NCBI GenBank assembly: GCA_946482595.1 | Contig: CAMLSD010000023.1 | Location: 1 to 49,843 of the forward strand | From: an uncultured Comamonadaceae bacterium | Lineage (GTDB): Bacteria > Pseudomonadota > Gammaproteobacteria > Burkholderiales > Burkholderiaceae | Length of the DNA: 49,843 nt | Direction of reading: 5' to 3' | In this document: positions 18,122 through 28,398 of the stretch, in pieces | How the letters are laid out: the number at the start of each line of letters is the position of its first letter | How positions within the stretch are numbered: position 1 is the first letter of the stretch | The notes under the pieces: model-generated | What the model was told of the DNA's origin: nothing | What the model saw: the letters and a program-made list of their open reading frames with translations, nothing else | Database searches by the model: none | Position numbers and translations under genes: made by a program

Positions 18122-19540
18122 TCAGGCGTCCAGGGTCACGCTGAAGCGGGTGCCGGCATATTCGGGGCGGCTGTCGACGTCGATGCGCCCGTGCATGCCC
18201 TGCACGATCTCCTTCACGATCGCAAGGCCCAGGCCGGTGCCTTCGGTGCTGCGGGTGTCCGCGCGTTCGCCACGCCAGAACGGCTCGAAGATCATGTCCC
18301 GGTGCTCGGGCGGAATGCCTGGCCCGTTGTCTTCGACACTCAGGACCACCCCCCCCTCACCGCAGCGACGCACCGTCAGCGTCACGCTCGCCCCGCCGTA
18401 GCGCAGCGCGTTGTCCAGCAGGTTCGACACCACTTCGCCCAGCCACACCGGGTGCGCGCGGGCCAGGCAGGGCTGGGACGGCACATCCAGGGTCATGTGC
18501 TTGTGCTCGCGTGTGGCCTTGACGAACCAGGGTTCGGCGGCCTCCCGCACCACGGGCAGTACATCGATGGATTCCAGCTCCGGTGCAGCCGGGCTGTGCA
18601 GTGCGGCCTCGGAGCGTGCCAGGTTCAGCAACTGGTTCACGAGGCGCGACATGCGTTCGCTGGACACCAGCAAGGCGTCGACCAGCGGCCGGGTGGCCTG
18701 CGCTGCCTGCGCGCCGGACAGCTCGTCACGCGCCTGCACCGTCAGCTCATGCTGCAGTTCCTGCGACAGCACGCGGATGCCCGCAACCGGCGTGCGCAAC
18801 TGGTGTGCGGCGTCGGCCACGAAGCGCCGCTGCACCTCCACCGACTGTGCCACGTTGCTGAGCAGTGCATTGATGCGCTCGATCAGCGGCAGGGCCTCGC
18901 GCGGCACCTCCGTCATCGGCAGAGGCCGCAGGTCAGTCACATCGCGCCGTGCGACCTCGGCCGCAATCCGTCGCAGCGGCGCCACCCCGCGACGGATGCC
19001 CCAGGCCAGCAGCCCGAAGGTGACGGTGCCCAGCGCCAGTGTGGGCAACAGCACCGCAAGCTGCACCTCCCGGATCAGGCCCAGGCGCTTGCGCTTGGTC
19101 TCGACGACCACCACCGTGACGAACTGGTCGAGCATCGGCGAGCGGATCGAGTACATCGCCCCCCGCACTGGCTCACGCAGGTAGACGGCATCGAAGGTCA
19201 CCGGCCGCAGGAAGCTGCCGCTGCGGTCGGGTGGCATCGGCAGGTCACCCACGCCGGACAGGATCTGGCCGTCTGCGTCGGTGACCATGTAGGCATTGCG
19301 GTCGGCGCTGTCCCAGGCCAGCATCTCCTGCGTCTGGGTGCTCAGCTCGAGCAGCGGCCCGCGGTCGGTCCAGTTGATCTGGGTGGCGATGGCGCCAGCT
19401 TCGTCCAGCAGCGCGCGGTCAAAGGCCGTGTCGCCGGCATACTGCGCCAGCCGGAACGAACCCAGCGCCGCCACCGTGGCGCCCAGCAGCCACACCCACA
19501 GCAGCGGGGCCAGCAATTGCCGGCGCAGGCTCGGATTCAC
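18122..19540 (-). CDS. Two-component sensor histidine kinase (TctE/QseC-like)
   Basis: Membrane sensor of 472 aa. An N-terminal membrane helix (about residues 10-30) and a second one (about 161-181) enclose a periplasmic domain resembling the 2CSK_N type. A HAMP-like linker follows, then the H-box VADAAHQLRTPVAG with His246, the N-box NLLDNALRYGG, the G1 box VEDNGPGIPPEHRDMIF and the G2 box GTGLGLAIVKEI. All catalytic boxes are intact. It is 27 bp downstream of the response-regulator gene on the same strand. The stimulus cannot be told from sequence; in this family organic acids or metals are common signals. Confidence 0.93.
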   Translation of the reverse strand: MNPSLRRQLLAPLLWVWLLGATVAALGSFRLAQYAGDTAFDRALLDEAGAIATQINWTDRGPLLELSTQTQEMLAWDSADRNAYMVTDADGQILSGVGDLPMPPDRSGSFLRPVTFDAVYLREPVRGAMYSIRSPMLDQFVTVVVVETKRKRLGLIREVQLAVLLPTLALGTVTFGLLAWGIRRGVAPLRRIAAEVARRDVTDLRPLPMTEVPREALPLIERINALLSNVAQSVEVQRRFVADAAHQLRTPVAGIRVLSQELQHELTVQARDELSGAQAAQATRPLVDALLVSSERMSRLVNQLLNLARSEAALHSPAAPELESIDVLPVVREAAEPWFVKATREHKHMTLDVPSQPCLARAHPVWLGEVVSNLLDNALRYGGASVTLTVRRCGEGGVVLSVEDNGPGIPPEHRDMIFEPFWRGERADTRSTEGTGLGLAIVKEIVQGMHGRIDVDSRPEYAGTRFSVTLDA

Positions 19541-19567
19541 GGGGGGTCTGACGCGCTGGCGCAGGCT

Positions 19568-20281
19568 TCAGGGGCCGGAGTCCGGCGACGCGGTTTCGCC
19601 GGGGTCACCGGCGGGAGCCGCGGCCTCCATCAGGTAGCCGAAACCCCGCACCGTGCGGATCGCCACGCCCAGGTCGGCAAAGCGCTTGCGCAGTCGATGG
19701 ATGTAGACCTCGACGGAGTTCTCGCTGAAGTCGGTCTCCCAGCTCGACAGCGTGGAGACGATGTGGTCCTTGGGCACCACACGGCCGGCGCGAGCCATGA
19801 GCAGCTCGGTCAGCGCCTGTTCGCGCGGGCTCAGATGGATGCGCTCGCCGCGGTAGCGCAACTCGCGGTGGCGCACGTCGAGCGTCAGGTCACCCATCAC
19901 GAGCTGGTCGTCGACCCGGCCGGAGGCGCGCCGGTGCAGGGCCCGCACACGTGCCACGAGCTCGGGCACGTCGAAGGGTTTGACCATGTAGTCGTCGGCG
20001 CCGGCGTCCAGCCCCTGGACACGGTCGGACAGATCGTCTCGTGCGGTCAGGATCAACACCGGTACCCGGGCGCCGCGGCTGCGCCAGCTGCGCAGCACTT
20101 CCATGCCGTCGCGCCGGGGCAGGCCCAGGTCGAGCACCGCCAGTTCGTACTGCTCGATCAGGCCTTCGGCGCTGGCGGCCGCGCCGTCGGCCAGGGTGTC
20201 GACCTGCCAGCCCTCGCGCTGCAGCGCGCGGGCCACGCCCATGCTCAATGCGGGGTCATCTTCGACCAACAGGATGCGCAT
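19568..20281 (-). CDS. OmpR/PhoB-family response regulator
   Basis: A 237-aa regulator with a receiver domain (acidic pocket VEDDP, phospho-acceptor Asp51 in AVLDLGLP, switch Thr in LILTARDD, Lys in MVKPFDVPEL) and a C-terminal winged-helix DNA-binding domain (RYRGERIHLSPREQALTELLM and SVEVYIHRLRKRF). It is transcribed upstream of its partner kinase. Target genes are unknown; sodB lies immediately upstream on the same strand, but a 56-bp gap and sodB's own promoter suggest separate control. Confidence 0.94.
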   Translation of the reverse strand: MRILLVEDDPALSMGVARALQREGWQVDTLADGAAASAEGLIEQYELAVLDLGLPRRDGMEVLRSWRSRGARVPVLILTARDDLSDRVQGLDAGADDYMVKPFDVPELVARVRALHRRASGRVDDQLVMGDLTLDVRHRELRYRGERIHLSPREQALTELLMARAGRVVPKDHIVSTLSSWETDFSENSVEVYIHRLRKRFADLGVAIRTVRGFGYLMEAAAPAGDPGETASPDSGP

Positions 20282-20337
20282 GTGCTCCTCGCCTGTGAAC
20301 GCGTCGGCACGCGCGCTGCGGCCGACGCTGCCGTGGA

Positions 20338-20919
20338 TCAGGCGTAGTTTGCTTCAGCAAAGTCCCAGTTCGCGAGGGACGTCAGGAAGGTCTCGACGAA
20401 CTTCGGGCGCAGATTGCGGAAGTCGATGTAGTAGGCGTGCTCCCACACGTCGATCGTCAGCAGGGCCTTGTCGGCCGTGGTCAGCGGCGTGGCGGCATTG
20501 CTGGTGTTGACGATGTCCACCGAACCGTCGGCCTTCTTGACCAGCCAGGTCCAGCCCGAACCGAAGTTGCCGACGGCCGACTTGGTGAAGGCTTCCTTGA
20601 AGGCGGCAAAGCTGCCCCACTTCGCGTTGATGGCCTCAGCCAGCTTGCCCTTGGGCTCGCCGCCGCCATTGGGCTTCATGCTGTTCCAGAAGAAGGTGTG
20701 GTTCCAGATCTGGGCAGCGTTGTTGAAGATGCCGCCGCTGGACTTCTTGATGATGTCCTCGAGGCTGAGGGCCTCGAATTCGGTGCCCTTGATCAGGTTG
20801 TTCAGGTTGACCACATAGGCGTTGTGGTGCTTGCCGTGGTGAAACTCGAGGGTTTCCTTCGTGAGATGGGGCGCCAGCGCGTCGATGGCGTAAGGCAGTG
20901 CAGGCAGCGTGTGTTCCAT
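20338..20919 (-). CDS. sodB: Superoxide dismutase, iron type
   Basis: Cytoplasmic enzyme of 193 aa that converts superoxide to oxygen and hydrogen peroxide. Metal ligands are His27, His74, Asp157 and His161 (in [15 protein letters not shown] and [11 protein letters not shown]). Gln70 in [11 protein letters not shown] lies at the position that marks iron rather than manganese enzymes. ATG 20919 was chosen because AAAGGA lies nine bases upstream; a longer frame adds an unconserved N-terminus. It has its own promoter in the 106-bp gap after xseA. Confidence 0.97.
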   Translation of the reverse strand: MEHTLPALPYAIDALAPHLTKETLEFHHGKHHNAYVVNLNNLIKGTEFEALSLEDIIKKSSGGIFNNAAQIWNHTFFWNSMKPNGGGEPKGKLAEAINAKWGSFAAFKEAFTKSAVGNFGSGWTWLVKKADGSVDIVNTSNAATPLTTADKALLTIDVWEHAYYIDFRNLRPKFVETFLTSLANWDFAEANYA

Positions 20920-20965
20920 CGTGTGGATCCTTTCTTGGTCTGTGAGCTTCGGGGCGAAAACGGGC

Positions 20966-20995
20966 ATTGTAGGCACAGCCGGATGACCCTGTCGC
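20966..20995 (-). promoter_or_regulatory. Promoter of sodB
   Basis: On the minus strand GCGACA (20995-20990), an 18-bp spacer and TACAAT (20971-20966). The -10 matches five of six bases and the -35 four of six. Start would be near 20959, about 40 nt before the ATG. Confidence 0.45.
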
Positions 20996-21025
20996 GACCG
21001 ACGTCGAGCCGGGTGGGCCGGGTGC

Positions 21026-22363
21026 TCAGCCGGTCGGGTCCGGGTCGACTTCGATCCTGTTCACGCGGGCCACGATGCGGCCATCGGACAGCACCGCCTG
21101 CACGGACTGGTCGGGCTGCACGCGCTGCACCGACACGAGGGCCTGGCCCTGCAGGTCGGTGAGATAGGCATAGCCGCGCGCCAGCACCTGGCGCGGGCTG
21201 AGCGCCTCCAGGCGACGGTGCAGCCCATCCAGCCGCTGGGCCGTACGTTCGGTCTGCACCCCCACGGCACGTTGCAGGCGGCTGGCCAGATGCGCCTGCT
21301 GCTGCGTGGCCAGGGCCAGCCGGCGTGCCGGTGCCGACTGCAGGCGCTGGCCCAGCAGGTCGAGCTGCCGGCGCCGCTGCGACAGCACCTGGGCCGGGCG
21401 TGCCAGCCGCAACGCCGCATGGTCCAGCCGCTGGGCCTCGCGCTCGAGCCGGGACTGCACACGCTGCTGCAGGCGCCGCGCCAGCATGGCCAGATCGTCG
21501 AGCAGTTCGTCGCGCACCGGTGCGGCCAGTTCGGCGGCGGCTGTGGGGGTGGGTGCCCGCAGGTCGGCGACGAAGTCGGCAATGGTGAAGTCGGTCTCGT
21601 GCCCGACGCCACAGATCACCGGCACGGCGCACCCCGCGATCGCGTGCGCCAAACGTTCGTCATTGAAGGCCCAGAGGTCTTCCAGCGACCCGCCACCGCG
21701 GCACAGCAATACGGCATCGACGCCCGGCAGCGTGCCGGCTCGCACCAGCGCCTCGACGATTTCGCCTGGCGCCTGCACGCCCTGCACGCTGGTGGGCACC
21801 ACCACCACCTCGACCTGCGGCGCGCGCCGCGCAAGCGCCGTCAGCACATCGTGCAGCGCGGCCGCGTTGAGCGAGGTGACCACCGCAAGACGTGACGGGA
21901 ACGCCGGCAGCGCGCGCTTGCGCGCCGCATCGAACAGGCCCTGCGCCTCCAGGCGCGCCTTCAGCCGCAGGAATTGCTCGTACAGCGCGCCCTGCCCGGC
22001 GGGCCGCATGGCCTCGGCCACGAGCTGCAGGTCGCCGCGGGCATCGTAGACCGCCAGACGTCCGCGGATCTCGACGAGCTGGCCTTCGCGCGGCGAGAAG
22101 TCGAGCAAGGCGACCGAACGGCGGAACATCGCGCCGCGAATCAGCGCCGGTTCGGCAGAACGATCGTCCTTCAGCGAGAAATAGCAGTGCCCGCTGGGGG
22201 CCCGCGTGAACGAGGCGAGCTCACCTTGCACCGTCACCGCACCAAAGCGGGCGGTCATGGCGTCGGCAATGGCGCGCAGCAATGCCGCCACGCTCCAGGC
22301 CGCATGAGCAGGTGATGTTCGGTCGTCGGATGGCGCCAGTGGGCGCCTGAGGCGGTCAATCAT
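21026..22363 (-). CDS. xseA: Exodeoxyribonuclease VII large subunit
   Basis: Large subunit (445 aa) of the exonuclease that degrades single-stranded DNA from both ends in mismatch repair and recombination. It has an N-terminal OB-fold ([24 protein letters not shown]), the conserved core motifs [16 protein letters not shown] and [28 protein letters not shown], and a long Arg/Gln/Leu-rich coiled-coil region (about residues 270-380) that binds the small subunit. ATG at 22363 is preferred over a TTG two codons earlier. The small subunit gene xseB is not in the window. It is the first gene of a minus-strand group facing the exbB operon. Confidence 0.96.
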   Translation of the reverse strand: MIDRLRRPLAPSDDRTSPAHAAWSVAALLRAIADAMTARFGAVTVQGELASFTRAPSGHCYFSLKDDRSAEPALIRGAMFRRSVALLDFSPREGQLVEIRGRLAVYDARGDLQLVAEAMRPAGQGALYEQFLRLKARLEAQGLFDAARKRALPAFPSRLAVVTSLNAAALHDVLTALARRAPQVEVVVVPTSVQGVQAPGEIVEALVRAGTLPGVDAVLLCRGGGSLEDLWAFNDERLAHAIAGCAVPVICGVGHETDFTIADFVADLRAPTPTAAAELAAPVRDELLDDLAMLARRLQQRVQSRLEREAQRLDHAALRLARPAQVLSQRRRQLDLLGQRLQSAPARRLALATQQQAHLASRLQRAVGVQTERTAQRLDGLHRRLEALSPRQVLARGYAYLTDLQGQALVSVQRVQPDQSVQAVLSDGRIVARVNRIEVDPDPTG

Positions 22364-22475
22364 CGGCAAACGCAGGCGGGGCGCGGGTTCAGAACTCCAC
22401 AGCCGCGCCAGACAAGGCCTGGCGGCGCATTGGCACCGTCACAAGCCCGTCATATTCGTGCAAGTGGTTGATTTG

Positions 22476-22490
22476 AAAGAACATTTCTTT
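22476..22490. promoter_or_regulatory. Palindrome AAAGAA-CAT-TTCTTT upstream of exbB
   Basis: A perfect inverted repeat with 6-bp arms and a 3-bp centre in an AT-richer part of the 356-bp gap between xseA and exbB (22364-22719). The size and symmetry suit a dimeric regulator. It does not resemble a Fur box. Confidence 0.35.
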
Positions 22491-22568
22491 GCTCATTCAT
22501 GCAGCAATTTGTTGCGGGCCGCGTGAAATCTCGCTTTGCGGGCATTGTCACCGTGGTTTCCCACAAAG

Positions 22569-22577
22569 TTATCCACA
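22569..22577 (+). promoter_or_regulatory. Perfect DnaA box in the exbB upstream region
   Basis: TTATCCACA is the strict DnaA-box consensus. A near copy, TTTCCCACA, lies at 22557-22565, and GTTTCC/GGAAAC arms at 22556-22561 and 22578-22583 bracket both. The whole gap 22364-22719 contains no gene I can support. It holds this cluster, the palindrome at 22476-22490 and a CATAAT (22678-22683) that could be a -10 for exbB. Confidence 0.6.
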
Positions 22578-22719
22578 GGAAACGTGGATCGCGGACCCCA
22601 TGCGGTGCATGCACGCTGATCGTCGCGAGCGCAGCACTTTGCCACGTGCGCCACTCGGAACCATCGTTCCTTCGGGCCATAATCGCCGCTCTGCGACCAA
22701 CGCTTACGGAGGGATCTCG

Positions 22720-23355
22720 TTGTTTTCGATCATACAAGCCGCGGGTTGGCCGATCTGGCCCTTGATCCTGTGTTCCATCATTGCGCTGGCATTGATCATC
22801 GAACGCTTCTCGAGCCTGCGCGAAGCCCGCGTGGCGCCGCCGCGCCTGCTCGATGAGGTCATCTCGGTCACGCGGGCCAGCCTGCCTGCGCCCGACGTGG
22901 TGAGCAAGCTGGCCGACAACTCCATCCTGGGCGGGGTGCTGGCCACCGGCCTGCGCAGCGTGATCAACGATCCGCGCATCACCGAGCAGAACCTGCGCAT
23001 CGCCTTTGAGACCGCCGGTCGTGCCGCCGTGCACAAGATGGAGCGCTACCTCAACACCTTGGGCACCATCGCCACGGCCGCGCCGTTGCTGGGCCTGCTG
23101 GGTACGGTCATCGGCATGATCGAGATCTTCGGCTCCCAGGGGGGCGGCGCCAGCGGCACCGGCGGCAACCCGGCCCAGCTGGCACACGGCATCTCGATCG
23201 CGCTGTACAACACGGCCTTTGCGCTGATGATCGCCATCCCGGCCCTCATGTTCTACCGCTACTTCCGCGGCAAGGTCGACGAGTACGTGCTCGACCTCGA
23301 ACAGGCCGCCGAACGCATGGTGCCCCACCTGATGCGCTTCGTCGCCCAGCGTTGA
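22720..23355 (+). CDS. exbB: MotA/TolQ/ExbB proton channel family protein
   Basis: A 211-aa inner-membrane protein that with ExbD uses the proton gradient to energise TonB-type transport or a related envelope process. Three membrane helices are seen near residues 10-30, 105-130 and 155-178, with the family region TAAPLLGLLGTVIGMIEIF. The start is TTG at 22720: GGAGGG lies six bases upstream, and the protein then begins with the standard FSIIQAAGWPIWPLIL block. Upstream in-frame ATGs add about 77 unconserved residues. It heads an exbB-exbD-lpxK-ycaR-kdsB-adk run. No tonB is nearby, so the partner could be TonB or a Tol-like protein. Confidence 0.93.
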   Translation: MFSIIQAAGWPIWPLILCSIIALALIIERFSSLREARVAPPRLLDEVISVTRASLPAPDVVSKLADNSILGGVLATGLRSVINDPRITEQNLRIAFETAGRAAVHKMERYLNTLGTIATAAPLLGLLGTVIGMIEIFGSQGGGASGTGGNPAQLAHGISIALYNTAFALMIAIPALMFYRYFRGKVDEYVLDLEQAAERMVPHLMRFVAQR

Positions 23356-23371
23356 CGCACCGGAGCGCCCG

Positions 23372-23803
23372 ATGGCCATGAACTTCCGACACCGCCGCAG
23401 CGAGGAACCGGAGATCAATCTGATCCCGTTCATCGACGTGCTGCTGGTCGTGCTCATCTTCCTGATGCTGTCGACGACCTACTCCAAGTTCACCGAGCTG
23501 CAGGTGACGCTCCCGGTGGCCGACGCCGAACAGGCACGCGACAAGCCGCGCGAGGTCATCGTTTCGGTGGCCGCCGACGGGCGCTACGCCGTGAACCGCA
23601 AACCCGTCGAGGGCCGCAGCGTGGAACTGCTCACCGCCGAACTGACCGCTGCTGCCGAGGGCCGCAAGGACACCCTCATCATCGTCTCGGCCGACGCCAC
23701 GGCGGCCCACCAGAGCGTCATCAACGTGATGGACGCAGCACGCCGCGCCGGGCTGAATCAGCTCACCTTTGCCACGCAGAGTTCGGGCTCGGCGGCCCGT
23801 TGA
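23372..23803 (+). CDS. exbD: Biopolymer transport protein ExbD/TolR family
   Basis: Single-helix partner of ExbB with 143 aa. The essential membrane Asp is Asp22 in INLIPFIDVLLVVLIFLM, and the periplasmic domain ends with ADATAAHQSVINVMDAARRAGL, typical of ExbD/TolR. It starts 16 bp after exbB with GGAG upstream; Met3 is an alternative start. The pair is encoded before lipid A genes, a common layout in Burkholderiales. Confidence 0.94.
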   Translation: MAMNFRHRRSEEPEINLIPFIDVLLVVLIFLMLSTTYSKFTELQVTLPVADAEQARDKPREVIVSVAADGRYAVNRKPVEGRSVELLTAELTAAAEGRKDTLIIVSADATAAHQSVINVMDAARRAGLNQLTFATQSSGSAAR

Positions 23804-23816
23804 GCCAGCCTTGGGC

Positions 23817-24884
23817 GTGAAGCGCACGCGTGTTGCCGACCGCCCGGGCGGTGCCGGCACCGAGGCCTGGTTGCAGTCGGTCTGGCGCACGCGCGGCCTT
23901 GCGGCCATCGCCCTGCTGCCGTTGAGTCTCTTGTATGCGCTGGTCGTCGGGCTGCGCAAGCTCGCCTTTCGATGGGGAGCCAGGCGCACCATCGCACTGC
24001 CGGTGCCGGTGATCGTCGTGGGCAACGTGATTGCGGGCGGTGCCGGCAAGACGCCCACGGTGATGGCCCTGGTGCAGCACCTGCAGTCGCAGGGCGAGAC
24101 ACCGGGCGTGATCTCTCGCGGTTATGGCGGCCAGCGCAGCGGGTTGCACCTGCTGACGGCGCGCAGCCAGGCCGGGCAGACCGGCGACGAACCACTGCTC
24201 ATCCACCGACGCACCGGTGCGCCCACCTGTGTCGGCGCGCGCCGCGTCGACGCCGCGCACGCGCTGCTCGCAGCGCACCCCGAGGTCAGCGTGATCGTCA
24301 GCGACGATGGACTGCAGCACCTGCACCTGGCGCGCGATGTGGAGATCATCGTGTTCGACGAGCGCGGGGCCGGCAACGGGTGGTGGCTCCCGGCCGGACC
24401 GCTGCGTGAAGGCCTGCAGCGACGTGCCGATGCGGTGCTCTACAACGCCCCGGCACCCAGCACCTCACGCCCGGGCTACCTGGCGCGTCGCGCGCTAGGG
24501 GCTATCGTGACGCTGCGCGACTGGACGTCGGGCGCGGCCGCACGCGATGGCGGCGCCGGTCTGGCCGACTGGCATGGGCAGCGGGTGCTTGCCGTGGCGG
24601 GCATCGCCCAGCCCCAGCGGTTCTTCTCGATGCTCGATGCCGCCGGGCTGGCCCATGAGGCCCTGCCGTTGCCCGACCACCACCACTACGATGCATTGCC
24701 CTGGGCGCACTGGCAGGGTGAGTGCGTCCTCGTGACCGAAAAGGACGCGGTGAAACTGCAGTACCTGCCGGCGGCCTGCAACGACCCTCGGGTGCACGTG
24801 GTCACGCTAGACTTCCAGCCTGATCCGGCCTTTCTTGCAGTGGTCGACCGGTGTCTGGCGAACGCTCGCCGCGCCAGACGTTGA
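23817..24884 (+). CDS. lpxK: Tetraacyldisaccharide 4'-kinase
   Basis: Membrane-associated kinase that phosphorylates the 4' position of the lipid A disaccharide. The product is 355 aa with an N-terminal hydrophobic helix (about residues 28-47), the LpxK P-loop VVGNVIAGGAGKTP (Lys78), SRGYGG, GDEPLLIHRR and the conserved VSDDGLQHLHLARD. A GTG at 23817 is the chosen start, 13 bp after exbD; the longer open frame overlaps exbD and is not needed. It is followed by ycaR and kdsB, the usual lpxK-ycaR-kdsB order, joining lipid A and KDO synthesis. Confidence 0.95.
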   Translation: MKRTRVADRPGGAGTEAWLQSVWRTRGLAAIALLPLSLLYALVVGLRKLAFRWGARRTIALPVPVIVVGNVIAGGAGKTPTVMALVQHLQSQGETPGVISRGYGGQRSGLHLLTARSQAGQTGDEPLLIHRRTGAPTCVGARRVDAAHALLAAHPEVSVIVSDDGLQHLHLARDVEIIVFDERGAGNGWWLPAGPLREGLQRRADAVLYNAPAPSTSRPGYLARRALGAIVTLRDWTSGAAARDGGAGLADWHGQRVLAVAGIAQPQRFFSMLDAAGLAHEALPLPDHHHYDALPWAHWQGECVLVTEKDAVKLQYLPAACNDPRVHVVTLDFQPDPAFLAVVDRCLANARRARR

Positions 24885-24971
24885 ACGCGGTGCGGGTCGC
24901 CCCGCCTGCCGGGGCCCTGCAGCACCACCATCACTCGCCACCCTCCCTGCCGGATACCTCAAGGACCCACC

Positions 24972-25193
24972 ATGGACACCCGCCTGCTCGAACTGCTTGT
25001 CTGCCCGATCTGCAAGGGCCCGCTCGAACACCTGCGCGAGCAGCGTGAACTGGTCTGCCATGCCGACCGGCTGGCCTTCCCGGTGCGCGACGGCATTCCG
25101 GTGATGCTGGAGGCCGAAGCCCGCCACACCGATGCCCCGGCGGGCGCGTCCTCACCTGCGGCACCCGACCCGGCCGCATCGGCCTCGACCTGA
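24972..25193 (+). CDS. ycaR: Trm112/UPF0434 family zinc-ribbon-like protein (YcaR)
   Basis: A 73-aa protein beginning [20 protein letters not shown] with a CPIC pair and a second conserved block [20 protein letters not shown]. Members of this family are small proteins related to Trm112; in bacteria their role is not settled. The last 25 residues are Ala/Pro/Ser-rich and less conserved. Its position between lpxK and kdsB is typical. Confidence 0.92.
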   Translation: MDTRLLELLVCPICKGPLEHLREQRELVCHADRLAFPVRDGIPVMLEAEARHTDAPAGASSPAAPDPAASAST

Positions 25194-25210
25194 GCCGCGG
25201 GGAGCGTGTC

Positions 25211-26711
<1,501 letters not shown>

Positions 26712-26719
26712 CCCTGCGC

Positions 26720-26738
26720 TGCGGCGCCCGGCGCCGCA
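26720..26738 (+). terminator. Stem-loop after adk
   Basis: Arms TGCGGCGC and GCGCCGCA pair perfectly around CCG nine bases after the adk stop, followed by a short CTTTCC. A strong hairpin with a poor T-run. Confidence 0.6.
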
Positions 26739-26771
26739 CGCCTTTCCGGCCGGGCAGCACCATGCTGGCGC

Positions 26772-26790
26772 CCCGTCACGCGTTGACGGG
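26772..26790. terminator. Second stem-loop between adk and the aromatic operon
   Basis: CCCGTCA (26772-26778) and TGACGGG (26784-26790) pair around five bases, 21 bp beyond the stop of the last gene of the minus-strand operon. It may terminate that operon. Confidence 0.45.
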
Positions 26791-26810
26791 CGCGCGGCGT
26801 GGCGGCGGCC

Positions 26811-28346
26811 TCAGGCGAGCGCCGGCTCCTCGAGCGTCAGGCTCACCCCCAGCAAGGCACGGCGGCGCAACCACGGCGACGGCCGATAGCGCGGATCCCC
26901 GCTGAGCGCATGCAGGTGCTGCAGGATACGCAGCACCGTGCCGGGCCCGAGTTCGTCACCCCAGGCCAGCGGGCCGTACGGATAGCCCAACCCGAGCCTG
27001 ACCGCCCGGTCGATGTCCGCCGGACTGGCGATGCCCTGCTGGGCCATGTCGCAACCGATGTTCACGATGGTCGCGAGCACACGCTGAGTCACCAGGCCGG
27101 CGCTGTCACGGATCACGCTCACGCGCGCACCGTCGCTGCCAAGCAGGCCATGCATTGCATCGCGGGTGGCCGGTGTCGTCAGCGGCGACAGCATCAGCGT
27201 GCGGCGCCGCTCGTTGCTCACCAGCATGTCCAGCCCCACGGTACGTTCGGCATCCAGCCCCTCACGCACGCAGCAGGTGGTGATGTCCTCGCCCTGCGGC
27301 GTCACCACACACACCGCATGGGTCGAGGGGCTGCTGTCTTCTTCGACCACCGCACCCAGGCCGTGCAGCCATTGCGCAGCTGCTTCACCCCAGGCCGGTT
27401 CGGCGCGGCTCACCCACACACTCTGAGGTCGCGCAGACGGCACCGCAGCCGAGGGTGCCTTCACGGCATGGCCGTCGGCATAGCGGTAGTAGCCTTCGCC
27501 CGTCTTGCGGCCCAGCAGGCCGGCCACGCGGCGCTGCACCGCCAGCGGCGACGGCCGGTAGCGCGGCTCTTCGAAATACTGGCGGTAGACCGACTCCATC
27601 ACCGGCACCGACACGTCCAGCCCGGTCAGGTCGAGCAGTTCGAACGGGCCCAGCCGGAAGCCGGCCTGCTCGCGCAGGATGTCGTCGATGACCTGCGGCT
27701 CAGCCACATTTTCAGCCAGCAGCCTGAGGGCTTCGGTGCCGTAGCCCCGGCCGGCATGGTTGACAATGAAACCGGGCGTGTCCTTGGCGCGCACCGCCAC
27801 ATGGCCCATGCGCTGGCCCAGGGCCAGCAGCGCGGCGCCGACGGCCGGCTCGGTGCGCACACCGTCGATCACCTCGACGACCTTCATCAGCGGCACCGGA
27901 TTGAAAAAATGGAAGCCAGCCACCCTGCCCGGGCGTGCGCAGGCCGCCGCGATCGCCGTCACCGACAGCGACGAGGTGTTCGTCGCCAGCACGCAGTGTT
28001 CGCCGACGATCGCCTCCAGATCGCGAAAGAGCTGCTGCTTGACACCCAGGTCCTCGACGATGGCCTCGACCACCACATCGGCTGGCGCCAGATCGGACAG
28101 GGCCTGCACCACCAGCAGCCGCGCCCGGGCGGCCTCGGCCGTCTCGGCGTCGAGCTTGCCCTTGGCCACCAGTTGATCCAGCGTCTGCGCCAGCGCGTCG
28201 CGCGCTTTCAGCGCTGCGCCGTCGAGCGCATCGTGCATCAGCACACGCACACCGGCCAGGGCAGCGATCTGGGCGATGCCGCGCCCCATCGCACCCGTGC
28301 CCACCAGGCCCAGGGTCAGTTCCGGGGCATCGGCTTGAAAGCTCAT
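26811..28346 (-). CDS. 3-hydroxyacyl-CoA dehydrogenase (PaaH-like, two C-terminal domains)
   Basis: NAD-dependent oxidation of a 3-hydroxyacyl-CoA to the 3-oxoacyl-CoA. The 511-aa protein has the Rossmann motif GLVGTGAMGRGIAQ at the N-terminus, NTSSLSVTAIA, the catalytic His in GFHFFNPVPLMKVVEV, and PGFIVNHAGRGYGTEAL. A first 3HCDH C-terminal domain (about residues 185-285) and a second degenerate copy (about 410-500) make it longer than the 280-aa single-domain form. It is the last gene of the presumed aminobenzoate operon, 52 bp after the Rid gene, and would act late in the beta-oxidation-like part. No thiolase follows. Confidence 0.93.
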   Translation of the reverse strand: MSFQADAPELTLGLVGTGAMGRGIAQIAALAGVRVLMHDALDGAALKARDALAQTLDQLVAKGKLDAETAEAARARLLVVQALSDLAPADVVVEAIVEDLGVKQQLFRDLEAIVGEHCVLATNTSSLSVTAIAAACARPGRVAGFHFFNPVPLMKVVEVIDGVRTEPAVGAALLALGQRMGHVAVRAKDTPGFIVNHAGRGYGTEALRLLAENVAEPQVIDDILREQAGFRLGPFELLDLTGLDVSVPVMESVYRQYFEEPRYRPSPLAVQRRVAGLLGRKTGEGYYRYADGHAVKAPSAAVPSARPQSVWVSRAEPAWGEAAAQWLHGLGAVVEEDSSPSTHAVCVVTPQGEDITTCCVREGLDAERTVGLDMLVSNERRRTLMLSPLTTPATRDAMHGLLGSDGARVSVIRDSAGLVTQRVLATIVNIGCDMAQQGIASPADIDRAVRLGLGYPYGPLAWGDELGPGTVLRILQHLHALSGDPRYRPSPWLRRRALLGVSLTLEEPALA

Positions 28347-28398
28347 GACTGTCCTTCGTGAAATGGCGTCGCGTCCGACAGGGCGCGACAGGGCGTGC

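Noticed and set aside
22364..22719. Replication origin between xseA and exbB
   Set aside because: There is a perfect DnaA box and an AT-richer stretch, but only one good box, and none of the usual origin neighbours (dnaA, dnaN, gyrB, rpmH).
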